In this document: in pieces, positions 1-5,607 of the stretch | How the letters are laid out: each line of letters opens with the position of its first letter | Numbering within the stretch: the first letter of the stretch is position 1 | Source of the DNA: CAYTAP01 sp964435775 | GTDB lineage: Bacteria; Planctomycetota; Phycisphaerae; Tepidisphaerales; Tepidisphaeraceae | Reading direction: 5' to 3' | Length of the DNA stretch: 6,912 nt | NCBI GenBank assembly: GCA_964435775.1 | Contig: CAYTAP010000162.1 | Location: 1 to 6,912, forward strand | The notes under the pieces: model-generated | Told to the model about the DNA's origin: nothing | Seen by the model: only the letters and a program-made list of their open reading frames with translations | The model's database searches: none | Translations under genes and position numbers: made by a program

Positions 1-2
1 GC

Positions 3-125
3 GGATTTTACGATTCAATTCGGTACAATTCGCTGGCCCCGATTTTACCGGCGGAGATGCTGCTGGTGGCCGGGCTGTTGGATCGAGTGCGCGGGGAAGG
101 GCCGGTCGAAAGCGAGCGGACATGA
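3..125 (+). CDS. C-terminal end of an unidentified protein (5' truncated by window edge)
   Basis: One frame is open from base 3 to a TGA at 123-125 and encodes 40 residues, beginning GFYDSIRYNSLAPILPAEML and ending in GPVESERT. The stop overlaps the start of the next gene as ATGA, the typical layout of translationally coupled genes in one operon. The tail has a short hydrophobic stretch (about LPAEMLLVAGLL) followed by a charged end. I do not recognise the family from this fragment; an enzyme of cell-surface sugar metabolism would fit the neighbours, but that is only inference. The coding call rests on the open frame, the amino-acid composition and the ATGA junction. Confidence 0.6.
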   Translation, partial: GFYDSIRYNSLAPILPAEMLLVAGLLDRVRGEGPVESERT

Positions 126-1589
126 ATGGATCGAGTGACACCTTGAGTCCGCCATCGATTCGCTCGTCGGAGGGGATTGGTCATTGGCTGGCGGCGCCTT
201 GGCATCGCTATCGGTTGTATTTGCTCGTGGCCGCGGCGCTCTATGTGGCGGCGTACGCGCTCCTGGGGTTGAAAGCGTACACGAAGCATGTGCCGATGGA
301 TTTTCTGGTCAATGATGCGCCGGGGTATTACGCGTATCTGCCTTCGCTGGTCATCGACCATGACCTGGACTTCAGCAATCAGATTGTCGATCAGTTTCAT
401 GAGCGGGGGAACACGGTAGGCCCGTACAACGCCGAGCCGCGCTGGCCGACGGGGTTGGCGGTGACGATTTTCCCGGCGTTCATGGTGGCGCATGCCGCGA
501 GCTGGGGCATGTTTGCGCTGACGGGGAGCGGTCTGTTCGAACCCAATGGCTATTCGGTGCTGTATCAGCCAATCTGCGCGGCGTTCATCATGCTGATCGG
601 GATGTGGTGCATGGTGCTGATCGACAAGCTGCTCGTCGAGCGGTTTGCGATCTCCGGGATGAGCATTGCGCTGGGGGTGCTCGTCTATTGGCTGGGGACG
701 CAGTACACGTGGTATTACTTCCGCGAGCCGTTCATGGTGCATGGGGTGGGGGCGTTCTGGGTGATGGCGGTGGTGTTCATCGTTCATCGGATGCTCATTG
801 AGGTGGATCAGGGCAAGCTCCGGGGGTGGCCGCTGTTTCTGCTGGCGTTTTCGGTGTCGATGGCGCTGATCTGCCGGGCGACCAACGCAATGGTGCTCCC
901 GTTTTTCATTTACCTGCTTTACCGGATCATCAAGGCGGGCCTGCTCGGGCGGATGTTGGCGTGGCTGCCGGTGGCGCTCCTGGGGCTGGCGCCGATTGTG
1001 CTTCAACTGCTCGTGCAGCGCGCGATTCATGGAAGCGCGACGCCGGAGAATGTGCAGCAGGTGGGGTATGATCCGCGCGAAGGGTTCCGATATGNNNNNN
1101 NNNNAACTATTCAAGATTTTATTTTCATCACGGCATGGGCTGTTTTTCTGGGCACCGGTGCTGACGCTGTCGGTGGTGGGGCTGATGCTCCATCTCGTGC
1201 GCGGGCCGATCAAGTCGAGGCTCGCGTCGGCGCGATCTGTGGCGGCGGGGTTGCCGGCGCGGTGGGACCCGGTGCTGATTTGTTTCATCGCGTCGGCGGG
1301 GATTCTCTGGTACATCAACAGCGCCTGGTATGCGTGGTGGTTTGGATCGGCGTTTGGCGCGCGGGCGTTCATCGAAATCAGCGGGCTGTTCGTCATCGGG
1401 CTGGTCTTCGCGTTTGAGTTCGCGCGGGTGGGGGCGCGGTATTGGCGCTATTTGGCCGGGGCGGTTGTGGTGATCGGCTTCGGCGTCACCTACCTGCTCA
1501 TGGCGGCCAGGATGCTGGATCGAATTCCACGGGACGGATATTTGTTCGATCAGAATTATCACTTGCGGGGATCGGATCTGAAACATTAA
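122..1589 (+). CDS. Polytopic membrane protein, probable GT-C (GT39/ArnT-like) glycosyltransferase, split by an assembly gap
   Basis: The protein has 324 residues before the gap and 160 after it. A short soluble N-terminus (about 1-30) is followed by a first membrane segment (about 31-50), then an outward loop with an acidic, tyrosine-rich motif (NDAPGYYAYLPSLVIDHDLD, 64-83). Many more hydrophobic segments follow (around 105-130, 148-168, 176-225, 237-270, 278-300 and four or so after the gap). An acidic motif in the first large periplasmic loop is the hallmark of GT-C transferases, which use polyprenyl-phosphate sugars. Just after the gap the protein reads LFKILFSSRHGLFFWAPVL, a signature I associate with this uncharacterised family. 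The start at 122 overlaps the upstream stop (ATGA); the Shine-Dalgarno is weak. The left frame and the right frame (ending TAA at 1587-1589) do not match across 10 N, so the missing length should be a multiple of three if the gene is intact. A true frameshift is the alternative. Acceptor and sugar are unknown. Confidence 0.8.
1095..1104. other. Assembly gap (10 N) inside the membrane glycosyltransferase gene
   Basis: Ten N in a row. The upstream reading frame has a codon starting at 1094 and the downstream frame has codons in register with 1104, a distance of 10. The two halves join in frame only if the real gap is a multiple of three. Identical 10-N runs occur twice more in the window, so the length is a placeholder. 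Confidence 0.97.
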
Positions 1590-1680
1590 CGTTCCCGCAT
1601 GTAAACACCGCGTCAGGTTGCTCGTATTGGTTGATGGAAACGATTGCACCGCCCGCTCGCAAAGAGATGGAAGTTTTTTT

Positions 1681-2424
1681 ATGACCCAGCCGCCGTACCT
1701 TTCCCTGGTGATCCCCGCTTACAACGAAGTGGAGACGGTGGACGTGCTCCTGGAGCGCGTTGGCGCGGCGCTGGAATTGGTGGACAGGCCGTTCGAGGTG
1801 ATCGTCGTGGATGATGGGAGCAAGGACGGGACGGCCGAGAAGCTGGCGGCCGGCGGGGTGAAGTATCCCTGGCTGCGGATCCTGCGGATGGCGAAAAATG
1901 GGGGGCAGAGCGCCGCGTTTGATGCGGGGTTCAAGGCGGCGCGGGGCGAGATCATCGCGACGATCGACGCCGATCTGCAAAATGATCCGGAGGAGATTCC
2001 GCGGCTGCTGCCCATGCTGGACGGCGTGGACATGATCAACGGCTGGCGCAACAAACGCCATGACAGCAAGTTTCGCCTGCTTCAAACGCGGATCGCCAAC
2101 GGCGTGCGGAATTGGATCAGCGAGGAGACGATCCAGGATTCGGCGTGCAGCTTGAAGCTCTACAAGCGGCATTGTCTTGAGGGGATTCAACTTTACAACG
2201 GAATGCACCGGTTCATGCCGACGCTCGTGAAGATGCGCGGATACACGGTGCGCGAGGTGCCGGTCAAGCATTCGGCGCGATTCGCCGGGACCGCGAAGTA
2301 TGGACTGTCGAACCGCGCCTGGCGGGCGTTCATTGATCTGCTGGCGGTGCGGTGGATGAAGAAGCGATATTTGCGGTATGAGGTGAGGGAGGTGGAAGGG
2401 ATAAGGATGAAGGATGAAGGATGA
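1681..2424 (+). CDS. GT2 family glycosyltransferase, polyprenyl-phosphate sugar synthase-like (DPMS/ArnC type)
   Basis: A 247-residue GT-A fold enzyme. It opens with LSLVIPAYNE (8-16), the usual first strand. VVDDGSKDGT (42-51) carries the nucleotide-binding aspartates. DADLQNDPEEIP (96-107) is the DxD metal/UDP- or GDP-sugar site. QDSACSLKLYKR (152-163) and the H-x-x-R-x-x-G-x-x-K-Y-G motif (197-208) are typical of dolichyl-phosphate mannose synthase and ArnC-like enzymes. No C-terminal membrane segments are present, so it should act at the cytoplasmic face on a polyprenyl phosphate. The start at 1681 follows GGAAG and a seven-T spacer and places the first strand at the family's usual distance; an in-frame ATG at 1618 would add a 21-residue extension with no family support. 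The preceding 91-base gap from the GT-C gene suggests an operon. The last ten or so residues (after YEVRE) are encoded by a microsatellite that also supplies the stop. The sugar is not predictable. Confidence 0.92.
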   Translation: MTQPPYLSLVIPAYNEVETVDVLLERVGAALELVDRPFEVIVVDDGSKDGTAEKLAAGGVKYPWLRILRMAKNGGQSAAFDAGFKAARGEIIATIDADLQNDPEEIPRLLPMLDGVDMINGWRNKRHDSKFRLLQTRIANGVRNWISEETIQDSACSLKLYKRHCLEGIQLYNGMHRFMPTLVKMRGYTVREVPVKHSARFAGTAKYGLSNRAWRAFIDLLAVRWMKKRYLRYEVREVEGIRMKDEG

Positions 2425-2431
2425 AGGATGA
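2404..2431 (+). repeat. Microsatellite, four tandem copies of AGGATGA
   Basis: Perfect heptamers at 2404-2410, 2411-2417, 2418-2424 and 2425-2431, within a wider purine-only stretch from about 2378. The stop codon of the GT2 gene (2422-2424) lies in the third copy, so copy-number change would alter the C-terminus or the stop. Confidence 0.9.
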
Positions 2432-2438
2432 GGGAGGA

Positions 2439-2467
2439 AATGCGGAACGATGAATGCGGAATGCGGA
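2439..2467 (+). repeat. AATGCGGA octamer repeats
   Basis: AATGCGGA occurs at 2439-2446, 2453-2460 and, overlapping by one base, 2460-2467. AATGCGG appears again at 2562-2568, on the far side of the palindromic pair. The string is a second microsatellite abutting the AGGATGA array. No gene is visible here. Confidence 0.75.
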
Positions 2468-2486
2468 ATGAGGGGGCGAGTCGTAA

Positions 2487-2550
2487 GGTCCGTGGTACTC
2501 CGCGGACCATTGCCGCGATTGTCGCACTGGTCCGCGAAGTACCACGGACC
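2487..2550. repeat. Inverted pair of GGTCCG...CGGACC palindromes (REP/BIME-like element)
   Basis: The arms 2487-2509 and 2528-2550 are 23 bases each and match as inverted repeats at 22 of 23 positions; the one mismatch pairs 2500 with 2537. The 18-base spacer holds a small inner stem (GCGA 2515-2518 with TCGC 2522-2525). Each arm is also palindromic itself: GGTCCG at 2487-2492 faces CGGACC at 2503-2508, and the second arm runs GGTCCG to CGGACC likewise. It could fold as one long hairpin or two short ones. It lies between two + strand genes and has no T-run after it, so it is not a classic intrinsic terminator, though it could cap the GT2 mRNA. A related copy lies at 6868-6912. Confidence 0.85.
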
Positions 2551-2571
2551 CTATAAAACAGAATGCGGCAG

Positions 2572-2581
2572 NNNNNNNNNN
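2572..2581. other. Assembly gap (10 N) before a poly-G tract
   Basis: Ten N between the repeat cluster and the poly-G tract. The contig ends are low-complexity on the right and within an AATGCGG-type repeat on the left, which explains why assembly broke here. Confidence 0.97.
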
Positions 2582-2609
2582 GGGGGGGGGGGGGAGGGGG
2601 GGGGGGGGG
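2582..2609 (+). repeat. Poly-G tract, 13 G + A + 14 G
   Basis: A 28-base run of G broken only by A at 2595, starting directly at the gap edge and ending 38 bases before the start of the MFS gene. It may be genuine, or may be an artefact of two-colour sequencing at a contig end. If genuine, it would be a slippage-prone homopolymer in the promoter/leader zone. Confidence 0.8.
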
Positions 2610-2647
2610 TTACCATCGGTTCGGCAAAGCTGCGATGATGGGGGGCG

Positions 2648-3916
2648 ATGACGGCTCCAACACTTCAAGCGGGCGGGTCCAATCGTTCCGGCTCAACGGT
2701 GCGCGCGGCGCGGTCGGCGCTGGTGCTGTTACTGGCGATCAACCTCTTCAACTATGTTGATCGATCGATTCTGTTTTCGGTGACCGAGACGATCCGGGGG
2801 GAGTTCGGCGTCACCAAGGGGGCGATGGGGTGGCTGGTCACGGCGTTCCTTGTCACATACATGATCCTGGCGCCCTTGTTTGGGTGGCTGGCGGATCGGT
2901 TTCGACGGTGGGTGCTCATCGGGATCGGCGTCATTTTATGGTCGCTGGCGTCCGGGGCGTCGGGACTGGCGCAGACATATGGCGTGCTGCTGCTCATGCG
3001 CTGTTTGATCGGCGTGGGGGAGGCGGCGTATGGACCGATCGCGCCGACGCTCATCGCCGATTTGTATCCGGTCGCCGAGCGCGGACGGGTGCTCTCCTGG
3101 TTTTATTGTGCGATTCCGGTGGGATCGGCCCTGGGGTATATGCTGGGTGGGTTTTTCGCGTATCCGGGGAAGTGGCATCACGCGTTTTTGCTGACGGTTC
3201 CGCCGGGGTTGATCCTGGGAGCGATCTGCTTCTTTTATCGTGAACCGGCGAGGGGGGCGGCCGATGCGGCGTCGGGACATGGCGCTGACACCGAACCCGC
3301 GCAGAGAAAGCTGAAACTCGCGGATTATCTGGCGCTGGCGCGGATCAAGAGTTACACGATCAACACCGCCGCGATGACCGCGATGACCTTCGCCATCGGC
3401 GGCGTGGCGGCATGGATGCCGACCTATTTGACGGAAGATCGCAAGCTCTCGCCGGAGTCGGCGAACCTGGGCTTGGGGGCGATCGTGGTGGTCGCGGGAT
3501 TGGTCGCCACCCTGGCCGGGGGCATTGTGGGGGACCGACTTCGGCCGAGGTTTCCAGGGTCCTATTTTCTGGTGTCGGGCTTCGGGATGCTCGCGGGATT
3601 TCCACTGTTTCTGCTCGTGTTGGTGACGCCGTTCCCCTATGCGTGGATCGTTTTGTCGGCGGCGGTCTTCTTCCTGTTCTTCAACACCGGGCCATCGAAT
3701 ACGGCGCTGGCGAACGTCGCCCCCCCGGCGGTGCGGGCCGGGGCGTTTGCGGTGAACATCCTGATCATCCACGCGCTCGGCGATGCGATCTCGCCCCCCT
3801 TGATCGGGATCATCGCCGATCACTATTCCATGGCGGCGGGCTTCGCGGTGATTTCAATCACGATGGCGCTCGGCGGCATTCTGTGGGTGTGGGGCGCCCG
3901 CTATCTCCCGGCCGAC
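2648..3916 (+). CDS. MFS transporter, Spinster-like; stop codon lost in or after the gap
   Basis: 423 residues are visible before the gap, close to a full 12-helix major facilitator. Helix 1 carries NYVDRS (35-40), matching the N-Y-x-D-R of Spinster-like proteins. Motif A follows helix 2 as GWLADRFRRW (79-88). GVGEAAYGPIAPTLIADLYP (122-141) and RGRVLSWFYCAIPVGSALGY (145-164) are strong Spinster-type signatures. A charged cytoplasmic loop (about 197-228) links the two six-helix halves, and the second half ends with ILWVWGARYLPAD at the gap. Eukaryotic Spinster proteins move lysolipids or sphingolipids; bacterial substrates are mostly unknown, so none is assigned. The start at 2648 has only a G-run (2641-2645) as ribosome site and puts helix 1 at about residue 22. 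After the gap two of three frames stop at once (3938, 3942), so the protein probably ends within a few residues of the gap. The long reading through the third frame looks non-coding. Confidence 0.9.
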
Positions 3917-3926
3917 NNNNNNNNNN
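3917..3926. other. Assembly gap (10 N) at the 3' end of the MFS gene
   Basis: Ten N begin exactly at a codon boundary of the MFS gene. Base composition changes sharply from G+C-rich coding sequence on the left to AT-rich sequence on the right. Confidence 0.97.
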
Positions 3927-3975
3927 AGATGTCAATAATTAGAATTGTAATTGAGGGCGATAAGGTGCAGTGTCC

Positions 3976-4001
3976 CCCTTCTCCTTGCCCCTTCTCCTTG
4001 C
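3976..4001 (+). repeat. Tandem pyrimidine 13-mer (two copies)
   Basis: CCCTTCTCCTTGC occurs perfectly at 3976-3988 and 3989-4001, followed by a partial CTTGC. On the minus strand this is a purine-rich tract. It looks like low-complexity spacer of the same general kind as the repeats elsewhere in the window. Confidence 0.8.
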
Positions 4002-4055
4002 CTTGCAAGAAGCACGAGCCAATGGACCAATCGCTGATCGAATGTGATCCCATAT

Positions 4056-4094
4056 AAAAAAACGATTGGCGTTCCTGTTAAGGAGCGCCAATCG
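4056..4094 (-). terminator. Strong intrinsic terminator reading leftward (minus strand)
   Basis: Arms 4063-4075 and 4082-4094 form a 13-pair stem with one wobble position and a six-base loop (4076-4081). On the minus strand the stem is followed directly by seven T (plus-strand A at 4056-4062). An outer 9-base stem, GATCCCATA (4046-4054) with TATGGGATC (4100-4108), encloses it. There is no T-run on the plus strand, so this stops minus-strand transcription, either from asd, which ends about 320 bases upstream, or from an RNA encoded in between. Confidence 0.85.
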
Positions 4095-4416
4095 CGGGCT
4101 ATGGGATCCGACCCGGAACCCAAGGGGATGGGCGGGTCGGCTTACAGGGGCTGATTGAACGAACGACCGCCGTTGAAACGACGCCATGTCGCTCGCAGGC
4201 CGGACGCCGATCGGCAACGGCCTCACGCCTTGTTGAGAACAAAACGCATGCCACTTCGCACAAAAATTTAAAAGGGTTGTAAGCCGAGCATCGGAGAATG
4301 CGCATAAAGGCCAGAGGCTGCTTGGACGGATGAGGCCTCGGACGGCTTGGCGAGCTGTGGATGGCCAGGGGTGGCCATAATGTCATTGGCACACCTGACA
4401 GGCTGACGCGGCGCGA
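4095..4416 (-). other. Gene-free convergent spacer with several hairpins; candidate structured RNA or long 3' UTR of asd
   Basis: No open frame here resembles a protein family. Several stems are visible. CCGACCC 4108-4114 pairs with GGGTCGG 4134-4140. GGCCG (about 4199-4203) pairs with CGGCC (about 4218-4222) around the palindrome GCCGATCGGC. TTGTT/AACAA pair at 4230-4242. ATGGCCA 4361-4367 pairs with TGGCCAT 4372-4378 around a GGGG loop. Together with the terminator at 4056-4094 this gives a folded minus-strand transcript of up to about 350 bases. I checked by eye for RNase P, tmRNA, SRP RNA and tRNA core sequences and saw none. No convincing promoter is seen, although an A/T-rich patch (4261-4275) is present. 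Confidence 0.35.
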
Positions 4417-5418
4417 TCAAATCAACCGCTCCGCGATCTGCACCGCGTTGGTTGCGGCGCCTTTGCGGACCTGATCGCCACTGACGAACAGCTCGATGCC
4501 CCGCCCGTCGTCGCGGCTGATGTCCTGCCGAATTCGACCGACGAGGACATCGTCCTGACCGGCCGCCTCAAGGGGCATGGGGAAGTGGTTCTTCTCCGCG
4601 TCATCCACGATGCGCACGCCGGGAGCTTTGCTCAGGATGTCGCGGACCTGTTGGGGCGTCATCGGGCGCTCGAACTCGATGTTGATGCTCTCGCTGTGGG
4701 CGCGGGGGACCGGGACACGGACGCAGGTGGCGGCGATCATGATCCGGGGGTCGCCGAAAATCTTTCGCGTCTCGCCGACCATCTTGTTCTCTTCCTCGTT
4801 GTAGCCGTTGGGCCCGATGGTCGTGTTGTGGCTGAAGACGTTGTTGGCGATCTGATGGGGGAACTTCTCATGCTTGATGGGCTGCCCCGCGGCGTAGGCT
4901 TTCATCTGCGCATCGAGTTCGTACAAGCCCCACGCGCCCGCGCCGCTGACGGCTTGGTATGTACTGACGATGATCCGCTTGACGCGATTGACCTTGTGCA
5001 GCGGCCAGACCGGCACGTTCATGATGATCGTGCTGCAATTGGGGTTGGCGATCAGTCCGTTGTGCCTGTGAATCTGCTCGGGGTTCACCTCCGGCACGAC
5101 CAGCGGAATGCCATCCTTCATGCGATAGGCGCTGGTGTTGTCCACCACAACCGCCTTGGCGGCGACGGCGGCGGGGGCGAACTCGCGGCTGATTGATCCG
5201 CCGGCCGAGAAAAAGGCGATGTCGATTCCGTCGAAGCTCTCCCTGGTCAATTCGTGCACGGTCTGCTTTTCGCCGGCGAACTCAACCGTTTTTCCCGCGC
5301 TGCGGCTGCTGGCCAGCAGCCGCAGCGATTTCATCGGGAACTGGCGCTGCGCCAGAACGGTCAAAAACTCCTGCCCCACCGCGCCGGTGGCGCCGACGAT
5401 CGCAACATTCACGCCCAT
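4417..5418 (-). CDS. asd: Aspartate-semialdehyde dehydrogenase
   Basis: The 333-residue enzyme reduces aspartyl phosphate to aspartate semialdehyde with NADPH, the branch-point step to lysine/diaminopimelate, threonine and methionine; it is cytoplasmic. The N-terminal Rossmann loop is GATGAVG (9-15). SAGGSISREFAPAA (71-84) and DNTSAYRM (93-100) follow. The catalytic cysteine is C128 in NPNCST. QAVSGAG (155-161) and EEENKMVGETRKI (208-220) belong to the catalytic/dimer domain. H241 in RVPVPRAHSE is the expected general base. GDQVRKGAATNAVQIAE closes the protein. Length is normal for the family. The start at 5418 is chosen because GGAG lies six bases before it and the protein then begins directly with the NAD(P)-binding strand; a TTG at 5451 would add 11 residues and lies in a hairpin loop. 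It stands alone, with a terminator-like hairpin and promoter candidate just upstream, and no pathway neighbours in view. Confidence 0.97.
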   Translation of the reverse strand: MGVNVAIVGATGAVGQEFLTVLAQRQFPMKSLRLLASSRSAGKTVEFAGEKQTVHELTRESFDGIDIAFFSAGGSISREFAPAAVAAKAVVVDNTSAYRMKDGIPLVVPEVNPEQIHRHNGLIANPNCSTIIMNVPVWPLHKVNRVKRIIVSTYQAVSGAGAWGLYELDAQMKAYAAGQPIKHEKFPHQIANNVFSHNTTIGPNGYNEEENKMVGETRKIFGDPRIMIAATCVRVPVPRAHSESINIEFERPMTPQQVRDILSKAPGVRIVDDAEKNHFPMPLEAAGQDDVLVGRIRQDISRDDGRGIELFVSGDQVRKGAATNAVQIAERLI

Positions 5419-5424
5419 AGCTTG

Positions 5425-5428
5425 CTCC
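5425..5428 (-). promoter_or_regulatory. Ribosome binding site of asd
   Basis: GGAG on the minus strand with a six-base spacer to the ATG at 5418. It fixes the asd start and rules out the upstream TTG. Confidence 0.75.
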
Positions 5429-5436
5429 ACGATACG

Positions 5437-5462
5437 AAAAAGCCGCGCCAAACCCGGCGCGG
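5437..5462 (-). terminator. Terminator-like hairpin in front of asd (possible attenuator)
   Basis: On the minus strand CCGCGCC (5462-5456) pairs perfectly with GGCGCGG (5449-5443) around a six-base loop, followed by C and five T (5441-5437). That is a compact GC-rich intrinsic terminator ending 18 bases before the asd start codon. It may end transcripts from the upstream dehydratase gene. A promoter candidate lies immediately upstream of it, so it may instead sit at the extreme 5' end of the asd mRNA as an attenuator or a stabilising stem. Confidence 0.7.
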
Positions 5463-5469
5463 ATGATCA

Positions 5470-5478
5470 ATCATAGCA
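5470..5478 (-). promoter_or_regulatory. Extended -10 promoter candidate for asd
   Basis: The minus strand reads TGCTATGAT, an extended -10 element (TGn plus TATGAT, one change from TATAAT). No good -35 is seen at the usual distance, which is tolerated with an extended -10. Transcription would begin near 5463, at the base of the hairpin. The palindrome ATGAT-CA-ATCAT (5463-5474) overlaps the -10 and start site and could be an operator. Confidence 0.4.
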
Positions 5479-5504
5479 CGCCTGTCGCGGCAAAGCACGG
5501 AGGG

Positions 5505-5606
5505 TGGATTTTCGATTTTTGATTTGCGATTTTCGATTGGGAAGGCCGGCACGGATCCACACGATGACCCTCAATCGAAAATCAACAATCAAAAATAGAA
5601 AATCCA
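5505..5606. repeat. Large A/T-rich inverted repeat with 37-base arms
   Basis: Arms 5505-5541 and 5570-5606 are inverted copies matching at 32 of 37 positions, with a 28-base spacer. Each arm is itself built from short GATTTTCGATT/GATTTTTGATT-like units. The right arm ends one base from the stop codon (5608-5610) of the dehydratase gene, so it would form a long hairpin at the 3' end of that minus-strand mRNA and could serve as a transcript end or stability element. Confidence 0.88.
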
Positions 5607-5607
5607 T

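Noticed and set aside
8..1396. 462-codon open frame on the minus strand opposite the membrane glycosyltransferase
   Set aside because: Composition is dominated by R, H, P and Q with no domain, as expected for the antisense of a GC-rich hydrophobic gene; it also runs through the gap.
1619..1630. 12-base match TGCTCGTATTGG also at 6829-6840
   Set aside because: One such match is expected by chance in a window of this size, and the flanks do not match.
2487..2550. Palindromic pair as a CRISPR array, IS end or rho-independent terminator
   Set aside because: No regularly spaced direct repeats, no transposase gene or target duplication in view, and no T-run after the stem on either strand.
3927..4057. 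In-frame extension of the MFS protein past the third gap
   Set aside because: It depends on the gap being exactly 10 bases; the sequence is AT-rich then repetitive, and runs into the terminator stem. Two other frames stop at once.
3939..4226. 95-codon minus-strand open frame across the terminator
   Set aside because: It would be translated through a strong intrinsic terminator and the pyrimidine repeat; not credible as a gene.
4099..4392. 97-codon minus-strand open frame in the convergent spacer
   Set aside because: No recognisable motif, biased P/R/S composition, weak start; the hairpins explain the region better.
4095..4416. Known housekeeping RNA (RNase P, tmRNA, SRP RNA, tRNA)
   Set aside because: None of their conserved core sequences was seen by eye on either strand; a covariance search would be needed to exclude divergent forms.
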